A stretch of DNA of 64,000 nt from Silurus meridionalis (lineage: Eukaryota; Chordata; Actinopteri; Siluriformes; Siluridae), in contig NC_060911.1 of NCBI RefSeq assembly GCF_014805685.1, positions 7,668,212 to 7,732,211 on the forward strand, in the 5' to 3' direction. Made by a program: the position numbers and the translations under genes. Below are positions 50,298 to 61,599 of the stretch, piece after piece. Position 1 is the stretch's first letter. Every line of letters starts with the position of its first letter. Under the pieces are notes generated by a model that was given only the letters and a program-made list of their open reading frames with translations, was not told the origin of the DNA and made no database searches.

Positions 50298-52084
50298 ATT
50301 ATATAAATATAATTTTTTTTATCACAAATTAGAACATTTTCATTTGCATTTCCACACACCCACATATCCGTTGCCATTTGCCATTACACTTGTATGATTC
50401 ACATGAGCTTTAGCGTGAGTGGAATGCAGTGTTGTCTTTACTCGAAGCAATCTTCCCGAAATATCTGATGACGTGAATCAGCTGTCAAGCTAATGAAAGC
50501 TTTCGCTGTTGCCGTCCAACAACAAAGGCTGAAAACCTAAAGGTCAGCACAGGAAACAAGCTGTCACTGACCGCCAGAGAGTCAGCACCTTCAGGGTTAG
50601 CAAACAAGTTTAATTCATTAGTGTAAAGCTTTCAGGTCAGGCTCAGGGCAACACGGTTCACATCTCAAGGGACCGAAATTACACTGTGTTGTAATGCAAG
50701 TAATGCTGGTCTTGTAAAGGCTTCCCAGAACAATCACTATCACTAATCATAAGGCTTGTAATTGAAATGTATAGTATAAGGGTTAGCTTCAGTATTATCT
50801 CATTTAGGCTGGATAAATATACCACCCTGACTAGGATGGGATTTCTGCAAAATGATTACTTTCTTCTGCTTCAACCAGGCAACATGCAAGCTAACACCCT
50901 GGCTTGAAAATGGCAAAAAGTGGTTTGGATTTTTTTTTCCCTCAGAATGCCAGTATGGCTAGAAAAGTCCTTGACTGCAGAAGAGAGTCTAGGAGGATAG
51001 TAGAGAGAGTTGAATAATCCATGAAGACAGCAAAATCAGCGATATGAGAGAAAGTGCATGGTAATAGTCTCTTGGTACACAGTGACATTTCAAAAAAGAA
51101 AAAAAGACAATGTAGTGTGGAGAAATCTTTGCTTTGTGTGAGCACGGCATGGAATCAAATGCATACGTACATAACCTTGAAAGCTGCCCTGACTCTTTGA
51201 ATGAAAAAGGTGGGATCGTATGAATAATAGGTTAATGAAGTATCACTCATATTTATCGAATAGACAAGCAGCCTGAGAACTTTACATAATGCTGAGAGCG
51301 GTCACTTTGACACCGCTGCCGCGTTCGTCGCCTTTGGCGTTGGGTGGAAGTGTACGCTGCGTATCGTACATCTGTCAGCAAAACATGCTCGAGTTCAATT
51401 CATGATTTTCAATTAGCTGAGCAATTACAAAAGATGTATCATTGTCTGTTCTCTATTCAGTTCAACAGAGTTAAGAGAGCGGGGCGACAGTTGCTTTGCA
51501 TTTTAATTAAAGAGTTCAAAGTGTAATTCAATTACACTTTGCCTTACCTTACGCAGTTACCTGTGGCGACGCCTACAGCAGATGTCTAAGATATTGTGAG
51601 ATGCAGCATGGGGTTCCTATCAATGCTCAGCGAAGGAGGAAAGAATGGACCCTGACATGCACCTCCTGCCGTCTCTGGCCAGCAGCTCATCCATTTTCTC
51701 TGTCTTATTTCTCTGTGTGTCAGCAATTAACACACAGGTAGGCTGTGTGAGCAGGGGGTTTGGTTTCTTGTAGCTTTTCTTGTAGCTTTTCTTCAGGAAA
51801 AGCTGTGTTATAAAGGAAGACATGGTATCTACAGCATGGTGCTGTTAATAGAAACACTACAATAAGTACACATTGTACATTCCCAATAAAGACATTCCTA
51901 AAATACTGTGGTTATTAAAGCTTATATGTTTTAGAAGCTTTTCTAATTGTTATTTTATTTTCTTTGATTTTGTAGTTTTTTTTTTCTTTCTCTAAGAGCC
52001 TGTAGGTAAGACTTAGGTCAGAAGTGGTAATTGTTTTGGTGCACCATTCCAAATCATTCCTTAGGGATTCATACTGAAATTTTG
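50295..52084. other. intronic stretch with candidate regulatory blocks
   Basis: 50395-50660 and 51320-51580 are repeat-free and evenly composed. The second contains TTTGCATTTTAATTAA and a perfect 23-bp palindrome at 51518-51540. The remaining sequence has no gene or repeat that I recognise. Confidence 0.4.
51518..51540. promoter_or_regulatory. palindromic P3-type homeodomain site
   Basis: Perfect inverted repeat AAAGTGTAATT-C-AATTACACTTT. Its core TAATTCAATTA fits TAATYNRATTA, the P3 site bound by dimers of paired-class homeodomain proteins. An octamer-like TTTGCAT lies 20 bp upstream. Binding is an inference from sequence. Confidence 0.5.
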
Positions 52085-52262
52085 CAGTGGATAATTCAGT
52101 TCAATTCAGTTTTATTTGTATAGCACTTTTGACAATAGACATTGTCCCCAAACAGCTCATTAGTTTGTGCAAATAGGTTTATAACAAATGAGTAAGCCAA
52201 TGGTGGCAAAATCTCCTTAAGTTGGTATTAGGAAGAAACCTTGAAAGGAACCAGACTCAAAT
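52085..52262 (+). repeat. dispersed fish repeat (forward copy)
   Basis: Contains TTTTATTTGTATAGCACTTT, GACAATAGACATTGTC and AGGAAGAAACCTTGAAAGGA. Same family as the nested fragment at 44543-44768. Confidence 0.75.
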
Positions 52263-52544
52263 GGAGACATGTCCTCATCTGGATTCAGTTCATTTGTTTG
52301 AAATCATTAATATTATAATTACTATTATTGTTGTTTGTATTTGTTGTATTTTTAGGAATTACACATTGATATATTACTATTATAATTTTAATGATTACAA
52401 ACCATTAAAAAATTTTCAATTTCTTTTTTTTTTTTTGTGTGATTGGTTGTTTGTTTTGTCTTTTTTTTTTTCTCCAAAGTTCTATAGAAATGCTGAATAG
52501 GATTTTTTTTAGTAGTTACCCATATTTGTATGTTCGGAATTCTA

Positions 52545-52771
52545 GTACATGCAGACCCCGACCTACAACCACTCGACTTATGACATTTCGGAGATACGAC
52601 GTTGATGATGTATATTTTTTTTTATTTACTTTATTTGTACTATGTAAAAAAAAAAAAAAAAAAAAGGTAAATGTGTTTACACTGTGTTCATTGTGTTTAT
52701 AGACTAGTCACTATTCTCGACATACGACCATTTTTCAGTCCCTATCTACGTCGTAAATTGGGTTTTACCTG
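52545..52771. mobile_element. short MITE, relative of 25125-25634
   Basis: About 227 bp with tips GCAGACCCCGACCTACAACC and TACGTCGTAAATTGGGTTTT, and CGACTTATGAC / CGACATACGACC boxes in each arm. It contains a long A run (52647-52666). Confidence 0.68.
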
Positions 52772-52774
52772 TAT

Positions 52775-54450
52775 GTATAAAGATTCTAGTGTTTATTTCT
52801 TCCTCTTGAATTTCATCTCATCTTTATAGGGTTCCTATTGATTTCTTCAGTTACCCATTTGGATGTAGTATAATTTTACTTTTTATGTCCTATTGAACTG
52901 AGCTGCTCACTCATAGCCCAATTTCCAGTAATCCTATCGGGATTTTATTTTAATATGTGGTAACATGTTACATTGGACTTTCTATTGCTGAACGACGTGA
53001 TTCTCATGCAAGCCCGTGCACCTCCAAAGAGATTGGAGATTTTAGAAAGCAGATTGAACCATTCAACTACTTTGACACCATTTCCCTCAAGGGAATTTCC
53101 CAAGGTATTTTGGTGCTCTCTTTAAGCCCAGTAGGAATACCCCTGCAATGTTCCCCAAGGTCAATGGTGTGTCAGAAAAGTAAGATGATTTTATCGTTTG
53201 ATTTCTCACATCCCTCATTATTGAGGCTTGACCGAGTGAAGATTTGGGGTCAAGGCACTTGCGCTTTTTCCGCTGGTCAGTATGCAAGCTTGGTTTGCAA
53301 TTTCTAGTTGCCAGATTGTAATGCTGTATAGTTGGTGTGACAGGTGTGCAAATCAATAGGCCAACAAAGGTGACTGAAACTAATGCGACCGTAATTGGGA
53401 TCAATAGGTTGTGCCCTGTAAGTCACTTGGAGTTCCTTTGTAGGTTGTTTCTTCATGGTTCGAACATCCCTGATCTATAGGAATGCCCTACTATTTATGC
53501 CAACTACTACCAACTCTCTGTTAACACAGCTCTGGCTATCTATAGAGCTGCAGTGCCAGAGAAGATGGATCCGGCTGCAACATGTAATAACTACACTAGT
53601 ACCTCACAACTCCATGTCTATTTAATAAAAATTATTTGCTACAGAATTGGCCACAGTGGGATTTTTTTCTGTGGCTCAGCTGCCTCCTTTTCTAATCTTT
53701 TCTCTCTTAAAAGCCTTTCAAAAAGATGTACACCTTAAATAAGCAATGTGTTGTGCTGTCTTCACATCTCCCATCTTGTTACTAAGCCTCCTACGAAATG
53801 CATTTAACTGTGCATAACATAACGCTATTTGGACAAGAGAGATGCTGGAATTCTGTGGATGTCTGTGGTTCAAGAAATTAAGATTCCTTCTTTACTTGAC
53901 ACATCTGGGAGATACAACACAAAAACACACTGTGAGTGTCAAGCAGAATCAGGTTATTTAAAAAAAAAAGAATCCCCCTACTACATTATATTTTTTTCCA
54001 TTTATTACAGCGTATCTCAATATCTGAACGAGATGAGATCCTGAGATTGAGCAACAGCCATTTGTATGAGTCATTGTCGTCAAGAAGCACAATATAGTGA
54101 CCTTGCACTGTATTTACTCTTATTATATCATTATGTCATGAAGAATATGAGTCTGAGTAGCAGCAAGGTTGTGAGTCATGAGATAAAACTTAAGTGTCTA
54201 GTACTAAATACATTTTCCTCGAGTGTCCTCTTCTCCTTTTCACCACTGATCGCTCTGTCGGATCTACGTTTGAAGGAGGATTTTGCTGTTCATGTACAAA
54301 TCTATATTCTGGGTATCAGCAGCTTATTCGCATACAAGACACTCAAAATATATTATGGTGTCAAGATGATATAGGTTTTTTTACCATATTGCTTCAGTGA
54401 AGGAAATTTAGATATGTGAGAAAAGATTTCTTATGTCAGGACACGTGATT
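52775..54450. other. intronic stretch, no gene recognised
   Basis: AT-rich DNA. The 116-codon frame at 52957-53307 and its antisense partner have no domain I recognise. No repeat family seen. Confidence 0.4.
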
Positions 54451-54451
54451 T

Positions 54452-54935
54452 TGCTTCTTCTTTCGGATTCTCCCATTAGGGGTCGCCACAGCAGATCATA
54501 TGTCTCCAAACCCCCCTGTCTTCCATATCTGTCTCTTTCAACCCAACTACCTGCATGTCTTCCCTCACCACATCCATGAACCGTCTCCTTGGTCTTCCTC
54601 TTTTCCTCAAAGTACCAACCCTAACCTCCACTCTCCTCCACTTTTCATTTTCCTGCCGTCTCTGTAGACGTCTTCCTTCTTTTCTTCTCCTCTTTCGCCC
54701 AACAGTAGCCCAATTTCCACCGGTACCCTGTCAACTAACGATACCTGTGGCGGTTGTTGGTAACCCGGGCCTCTACCGATCCGGTATGAAATTCTCTTTC
54801 ATGATGCGCATATTTGATTTGGCACATGTTTTACGTTGGATGCCCTTCCTAACGCAACCCTCCCCATTTACCTATGCTTGGGACCAGCACTAAGAGTGCA
54901 CTGGCTTGTGCAACCCTAATGGCTAATTTTGTGAT
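54452..54935 (-). mobile_element. RTE-type LINE 3' end, reverse copy
   Basis: Minus-strand copy of the tail at 24057-24225, extending further 5'. It shows CTCCCATTAGGGGTCGCCAC, TTGGATGCCCTTCCTAACGC and GGGACCAGCACTAAGAGTGC. The stretch 54560-54700 is the decayed end of the reverse-transcriptase frame region, with no intact frame. It is 5' truncated. Confidence 0.83.
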
Positions 54936-54939
54936 TTTG

Positions 54940-56005
54940 CATTGCATTTACCCCTTATATAATAAAAGATTTATACATTTTGGTCCACAACTTGAAGAGA
55001 AGCTTGAGGATGTCTACAAGCATAGTATCAATGCACCTAGCTGGGCTTCCTTTGCATAAATCGCATTATTAGCATGCAGGACAGTGGGACTTCATTCAGT
55101 TCTTCATTAATCAGAGAGCAGTTAACAGCACAGGCCTATTGAGAGTGCAGTGCTTAGAGCTAGCTGCTTGTTATTGGTGTTGCATCTCTGTTTCCTGTGG
55201 AGTTCAGTTAGGACTTTGTGCTGTGACATGAAAGTGTCCGGGAGCACTTGATAGACTTTTTAGAACTAGCATACAATATACTCGTTCCTTTAGTTTTTAG
55301 TTTTTAGTAGACAGAGCTTTGAGTAAAATACATTGGGTCAGTCATCTAGCATTGATACTACTACAAAAAAATTATTAAAATAAATTTTCTGAAGTAATTG
55401 AATTACCTATCGATTAAATTTTAAGTGTGAATGGAATGCAGAGGCTTTTCATTCATTATTTATTACACACATCTCATTGAATAGAGTTTTTTTGTCAAGA
55501 TATGAACCTTGAAGTTATTTAGAAGAAGATTTTCATCCTTGTAAGGCTTCAAAATGAAATTGGATCGAAGAAAAATAATCAACATCAGCAGATTACTTTA
55601 TTCATTTCACAGGGAAATCCACAATAATGGAAATAAAAACACCATGGAGAAGCTGGGGTTCAAACTCAAGACCTTGAAAAGATAAGAAGAGTATAAAAAG
55701 TATGTGCGCTACCACCGAACTAAACCCCGAGCAGTTTAACTGTATTAGAAATATCAGTAAATAATGTTGTTTAAGAATTAGCACTTTAGCATCTTTTCAT
55801 TTACACAAAACATGGTGCCATTTCACATCTACGTTTAAGTATATGGCTGATTAATTAGTTTGTAAGTAGTTCTGTCTATAATTCAAATCACATGTTTAAA
55901 TGAATGCCTGCTATCTAATACTTCATTGTTTAAATAGTAATAAACTCATGGGCTTGTTCTGTGAAGACACAGAAGCTAGGATAATCAGTTCCTGTTTTCA
56001 TCGAA
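54940..56005. other. intronic stretch, no gene recognised
   Basis: AT-rich unique-looking sequence without coding frames that I can support. Confidence 0.4.
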
Positions 56006-56008
56006 CTA

Positions 56009-56786
56009 CCGTATTTTTCGGACTATAAGCCACTACTTTTTTCCCACGTTTTGAACCCTGGGGCTTAAACAACAAAGCGGCTAATTTATGAATTTTTATT
56101 GGGATTTTCCTGGTTTCACAAACTTCAAGCCAAAAAACTGAACCCCATAACATTAGACCAATGAAATTTCCAAACGGAAACGAAAAAACGCACCTCACCT
56201 GTGTTCTGAGCTGCCCGGCATTGGGAGAAAAAACGTTTTCTTTTAAACGCACGAAAGATAAACAAGAGAGAAATAGTTGTGAAAGGAAGGAGGAAGACAG
56301 TGAACAATGACTTACTTGGTCGGCTACTGTTTAGATACAAGCTGTTGTAACACATTGAGTCAGGGAAGGGAGAGCTCACTAACTCCAGTTGCAACAGAAA
56401 TCATATAAGCACAGACAGGTTTCCAAAACTCGTGCATTTTTATTTTTCTTGGCAACAGCGTTACAGGTTAGTCAAAGAAACGTAGAAATCAGCATCAGAA
56501 AATAATAAGGACATAATCCTCGTCTTGAACACACACAGTAATACCGGAAAAATGCAGTGGCATGCTATTCCCAAAATACCGCTATGCTCCTAAAGGGAGC
56601 GCAACATATTTCGCCTGTTACACCGTGTGTAACGTGTCTTTCGTTAAAGCCTGTGTAAAGTTCATTAGTGTAGACACCTGAAGCTTAAAGACAGGTGTGG
56701 CTTATTTATTGTAAAAATAAAAATATTAGTAAAATTCAGTTGGTGTGGCCTATATATGGGTGCGCTTTATAGTCCGGAAATTACGG
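56009..56786. mobile_element. TA-flanked MITE with CCGTAATTTCC ends, copy 2
   Basis: A 778-bp relative of 20262-20921 in the opposite orientation. Tips CCGTATTTTTCGGACTATAAGC and TTATAGTCCGGAAATTACGG, TA on both sides. Shared interior strings include CTTGGCAACAGCG, GACTTACTTGGTCGGCTACTG and GTTGCAACAGAAATCATATA in mirrored order. It is about 118 bp longer than copy 1, mostly in the left arm. Confidence 0.88.
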
Positions 56787-56789
56787 TAT

Positions 56790-57815
56790 GTATATAATAA
56801 TTGTATGTTGCATTGCAGGTTTAGTTAAACAAGAAACAATTCGTTACAAAGGCCAGACTCTTTCCATAAACCTATCCCATAACCAATATATGCTTTTATT
56901 TATTTTTATTTATATGCATATATATATAATGTTTGGTTAGGTGATGTAATTCAACTGCTATTCAAACCGAGTGAAAGAGCTGTTACTATAGAAATGATAA
57001 TGGTAGAAAGCAGGCATTCATTTAAAACTTTGACACATTGAGACCAATCAGAGTCAATATTGCAGCATTTGCAACAGTATGCACAGTGTGTAGCATTTTA
57101 ACCATTGGATTCACACTTCCAGGTGGCTAATTTGACACACACCTGCTGTTTTCCTTCTCCCCAAAGATCAGAACCAGTCAAGTGAAGGCATTTCCCTGTC
57201 TATGTTTCCGCTCTTCCTTCTTCCCGTCTAATGAGGAATTACACATGTGCTCACCTTTTTAAATCTGGCATTTAACAGGCCATGCAGATGTCAGCAGCTG
57301 CTCCTTCCGCACGGCTATCAGGGCGCCGGATGAATTAAACATTAACCGCACAAACAACCGCTCTGTTCGAATCGCTGCCAGTTATTACCAAGTCCCGTCG
57401 AAGCATTCTCCTGGTTCTGCATTACGAGTGAAATAATGGTCTGCTAAATCATTAAAGACTTGGATGTATGAGACAGAGCTTGGAGGATCTTTGCAGGCAC
57501 TTGTCTGTGTTTAGCAGGGAAAAGTTTTTATGTGGACAGTTTTTCCAGTTCGATTTCCAATATGAACTCCAGCAGCATGCGTCCTTTTGGTGCATATTTG
57601 CAGCCACATACATCCCTTTACTCTCCTGCTTCCACACACACACACACACACACACAACTGCACCAAGTCCATTATTTACACTTGGTCTCCAGACATTATT
57701 CCAATCTTAGACAGATTGGACTGAATTAGCAAAAACCTCCTATAAATATAAAAACAAGGTTGGAAGAACGAAAGTATATAACGAAAAGATATATATCAAA
57801 AATGCCAATGCTAAA
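56790..57815. other. intronic stretch with candidate conserved block
   Basis: 57110-57470 is repeat-free with even composition and homeobox-type cores (GGAATTACAC, GATGAATTAAACATTAACC). A CA tract follows at 57632-57656. No gene seen. Confidence 0.4.
57632..57656. repeat. (CA)n microsatellite
   Basis: About 12 uninterrupted CA units. Confidence 0.93.
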
Positions 57816-57952
57816 ATTATTAACATTCTTTAATAAGACTGGAGTGTGTGCAATGGATACAGCTTAACAACCGCAATCTATACTGTATAGATTGCGGTTG
57901 GTAAGCTGTAGCCAGTGCACACACTCCAGTCTTATTAAAGAATGTTAATAAT
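57816..57952. repeat. near-perfect 137-bp palindrome (hairpin)
   Basis: Two 68-base arms (57816-57883 and 57885-57952) around a single T at 57884. Only three positions fail to pair, and at each the left arm has A where pairing needs C. The centre reads CAATCTATAC-T-GTATAGATTG. Transcribed from either strand it would fold into one long hairpin with almost no loop. No known terminal repeat or coding frame is present. It could be a minimal foldback transposon, a recent inverted duplication, or the source of a hairpin small RNA. Confidence 0.95.
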
Positions 57953-58064
57953 AAAGGGGGATAATAAAATGAACAAGTCTGCATAAACCTCACAAATTTG
58001 TGCTTTTGTGATGTTCACACAAGTTGTCATTTAGGGCTCACGCAGTGTACAATACCGTACAATG

Positions 58065-58803
58065 TAGTAGTGTAACAGTAGACTTGTCCGAACCAAACCG
58101 TTTCAGTATGGTGCACATGTGTACCGAATACAATCCTTGCTTTACATAGTTCAATAAAGTTCCCTCACAAACATATTAAGTGGCGGACCGCAAGTTTGTT
58201 TAGTTTCCACCTCGCACTTTGAGCTCAGTGTACCGGTACCGGAGATCACGAATTTGCACTGCATGTGAGCAATGTGCATGTCGATTTTGCTAATGTGCAG
58301 AACAAAAAGATTTTGCACTAAATCAACGACTTTCTGTCATTGCCAACGTTTTTATGAAAGTCTAGCAAAATGGATTCTTTTGAATTTTTGTACAACTGGA
58401 AGATTTTCTCTTTAAAAAAGAGAATTTTTTTATTTTATTTAATCAATTTACCTAATAAACGTTTTAATTTATTTGTGAGGATTTTAATTGATTACTCAAT
58501 TTAATCAATATAATTAAAGTGTTTAGCATTAATTTGATTTATTCTATTTTATACATATAAATAATAAATATATATATACAAATTTTTAAACAGGCATTTT
58601 ATTCATAATAGTTTAAAAAATGTAAACTATTGATGGTCACAAATGTTAATAATAATACAAAAATGAAGTTAATAAAAAACTACAAGCAATTTTATGTTTT
58701 GCATTTCTTCACTCTAATGGAATTGAACCGAACCGTGATATACAAACCGAGGTACGACCCGAACTGTGAATTCTGTGTACCAATACACAAGCATTTTGTA
58801 GCA
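58065..58803 (+). mobile_element. hAT-family element, third copy
   Basis: Tip TAGTAGTGTAACAGTA, then GGCGGACCGCAAGTTTGTTT as in 45796-46631, GGATTCTTTTGAATTTTTG, and the end block CCGAGGTACG with a worn right tip near GTGTACCAATACAC. No target duplication can be seen. Confidence 0.8.
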
Positions 58804-59128
58804 TTTATTTATTGTAGCATAATCAAAAAACATAGGACAAATTGGCTTAGCAAACGACGGGAAGCGAAACAAAAACTTGCAGAGAAACCAAGGAAAGAAA
58901 GCGTAATATATACATTAGGGATATAAATCAAACATGGAACAGAAGACAGGAAAAACGTGACAGGAACATGGCTATGAACACTTAAATGTTAAATTGTGAA
59001 GCGATGCAACGGCACGAATGAAGCGAGGGAGGAATCTCTGAAAACCTTTGTCGTGTTACTATGGGAACACTAGTGACCCCATAGATCAGTGAATGAATAT
59101 GGGGCCATTTTGATACAAACAGTGTAAA

Positions 59129-59275
59129 GTGGCGCTTAGTGGTTCAGATATTGGACTTCTATTTGAAACCCTGCAACTGACGGGCCCTTGCGGAAGGCAC
59201 TTAACTGCTAAGTTATATAAATGAGATAATTGTAAGCAGCTCTGGATAAGGTGCATGCCAAATGCCAAAGTGCCA
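59129..59275 (+). repeat. tRNA-derived SINE
   Basis: Starts with the A-box-like GTGGCGCTTAGTGGTTCAG, has a B-box-like TTTGAAACCC, then GGGCCCTTGCGGAAGGCACT and the L2-type tail GCTCTGGATAAGG with TGCCAAATGCC. Minus-strand relative at 23655-23868. Confidence 0.8.
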
Positions 59276-59776
59276 ATTGTGCACATTTTTACAGAGGAGA
59301 TGAAATAGGATATAGAGAGAGCGAGACAGAGAGAGAGAGAGAGAGATCCTATCTGTCTCACAATCTGTCTGTAGTGCATCCCCTTATCCTAAAAAAAAGA
59401 AAAAAGAAAAAATCTTTGGTCAGCAAGTGTGAGGCGGGTGGAGAGAAATATGGAGATGATGGACTGCAAAATGGAAACAGAGATTGATGATGTGAATGGA
59501 AAGGCAGTAGGAGGTGTAACAGCACGACAGATCAATGAGTGAATAGATGAATGTAGGCAGAGAGATGAACGAGACTGGAATGTCGCAAAAAGTTAGTTAT
59601 ATCGCCCTAGCATAATACAAAACCAGAGGTCGAGAGAAGTAAAGGTACAGCCAGCCAATTAAAGCCTGAACAATGAATAATGTACAGGAATTAAATGTAG
59701 ATCATGTGAAAGATTATTACTGTTGTACTTTGGACTTTATATAATGACTTGGTGATAAATGACTTAATGACTTACT

Positions 59777-59893
59777 GAAAATCTTTGGGATGAATTGGAA
59801 CGCTGACTGCACCCCAGGCCTCCTCACCTAAACCAGTGCCTGATTTTACTAACACCCTCGTAGCTGAATGAGCACAAATCTCCACAACCACAC
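59777..59893 (+). mobile_element. internally deleted Tc1-like element, copy H, fragment
   Basis: Keeps ATCTTTGGGATGAATTGG, CTGACTGCACCCCAGGCC and GAATGAGCACAAATCTCCA, then stops where the DIRS remnant begins near 59900. Confidence 0.78.
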
Positions 59894-59920
59894 TCAAAAA
59901 CACCACACTCTTCCCCCAGC

Positions 59921-60540
59921 ATGAGCAACGCGGTGCTCCACCTTTCTTTCTCAGAGGAGGGAGAAATTATGGAGACTAGCAAGCCCATGGACTCCTCTTA
60001 ACCTGTGCTGTACGAGGAGCTCCTGGCCATGTTCAAGCTCGAGCTAGCTTGACCAGATGAGAAGCGGAAGCAGCATGCACCCAGTAAGATGGAAGAGTGC
60101 TTCCTGCGCCACGAGGCAAAGCCGCCACGCCGGGGCCTACCTTTCTTCCCGGATTTGCACACTGAGGTGTCCAGGTCCTGGGATAGCCTACATGTGGCCC
60201 ACCTTTTCATTGCTGTATGCTGTATAGTGGGGATAAAAGAAAGTGGCTATGGGACGAGAGATGCTAGCTGGCTATTTCTCCCAGGGTGCAGCGTCATCCC
60301 TCAAGGCCCCGGCGCTGTCCACTACGCTGTTGCATTTCACATTGGCTCTGTTGGCCAAGGCTTATGCGGCAGCGGGTCAGGCTGCGGGTTGCCTCCATAG
60401 GATGGCTGTGTTGCAGGCATACCAGGCTGACCTGCTGCGAGAGATGGATGAGGGATTTGGCTCTGGACTGACGATGTGAAAGAGCTACGTCTTGCTGCAG
60501 ACCTAGCTCTTAGGGCCACCAAAAAACAGCCTGGGCTATA
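59921..60540 (+). pseudogene. DIRS Gag-like remnant
   Basis: Readable pieces are YEELLAMFKLELA, PPRRGLPFFPDLHTEVSRSW, YFSQGAASSLKAP, AAGQAAGCLHRMAVLQAYQ and LAADLALRATK, which are in family order. Stops interrupt the first part at about 59998 and 60050, the frame changes near 60235 and again near 60475. Fish DIRS Gag frames carry all of these blocks (from memory). Confidence 0.82.
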
Positions 60541-60649
60541 GGGCAGCCCATGTCAGGGGAGCCACCTCCTCTCAGGAGGCTCCAATGACTGCAGGGCAAG
60601 CGCTCCAGCCTCTCTGGTCGAGTCAGAGGCCAGTCACGAGAGACTGGGT

Positions 60650-60800
60650 CCCTCCTCTACACAGAGAGTCCGGCCTTTACAGCCGGTACATCGTGGTTAC
60701 GCAGAAGGATGGCGGGTTGTGTCCAATCCTAGATCTATGTTCCTTAAACTCGCTAATGAGGCTCAGGTTTAGGATGCTCACGCTCAAGCAGGTTGTGTCT
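60650..60800 (+). pseudogene. DIRS reverse-transcriptase fragment
   Basis: Shows GLYSRYIVVTQKDGGLCPIL and DLCSLNSLMRLRFRMLTLKQ, the start of the palm of DIRS reverse transcriptase. The catalytic YxDD-like region is absent because the sequence jumps to the recombinase region. Confidence 0.85.
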
Positions 60801-60805
60801 CAGAC

Positions 60806-61290
60806 ATGGAGTTTACCGCTGGCATGGCCAGTGCCTTTCTTTACCTCAGACCGGGGTATGTACCTAAGGCGCTTTTGGTTCCCCCACAACCTGTCATTCT
60901 GCAGACATTCTATACTCCTCCGTTTCAAGCCCCTGACCAGGATAAGCAAAACCAGATGAGTCGTTGTAGCAGCTGTTATGCTGTTGTGACACCTATATTA
61001 AAGGGCTACCTGCCAAAAAGCAAACTCTCAGTAGGTGAATTGTGGATGCTATTTCCTCTTTTTATGGGTCCTCTGGTCTCCCTGCTCCTTTAGGGGTCAA
61101 GGCTCACTCGACTCGGAGTGTGGTGGCCTCTATGGCTTGGTCTTCAGGACATTTGCAATTTTGCGGGCTGGCCCATCTTGCTGACCTTTGTCAGGTTCTA
61201 TAACCCTGACCTTAGAGCCACTTCCGGCTTCTCTGTTCTGAACTCTGGCAGTGTTTTTTACACTAGGCAGGGACTGGTCAGTGCGGCATG
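60806..61290 (+). pseudogene. DIRS tyrosine-recombinase fragment
   Basis: The first frame has the linker PGYVPKALLVPP ending PFQAPDQDKQN. After frame changes come GVKAHSTRSVVASMAWSSG, with the conserved His/Arg of the recombinase, and LLTFVRFYNPDL, with the nucleophilic Tyr. The stop near 61091 and several shifts disable it. Confidence 0.83.
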
Positions 61291-61599
61291 ATTAGACTCA
61301 AATTCCGAGAGCGTTCCGATGCAGCTTGAGTTCCTGAAAGGGAACGTCTCTAGGTTAGGTATGTAACCCTAGTTCCCTTAGGGAATGAGATGCTGTGTCT
61401 CTAAGCCACACTTCCTGCATCCCTGCTGCGCTTTCCTTCTCTTTCGCAGAAGCTAACGTCGGCTACACCGCATGTGCGCTTTGTAACTTACTGTTCATGA
61501 CGTCACCCCACCCGTGACGTCGCATCTCTCCTTTGGCCGGATTACACACGTGATTCAGTTTTTATCTTCGAGAAGCATGTAATAAGAGAATAAAACTGT

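Noticed and set aside
52957..53307. Plus-strand frame of 116 codons with a 105-codon antisense partner
   Set aside because: No motif recognised on either strand and no exon-like borders; kept as unassigned intron.
59129..59275. Possible functional tRNA gene
   Set aside because: A- and B-box-like strings belong to a SINE with a LINE-type tail; no complete tRNA fold is present.
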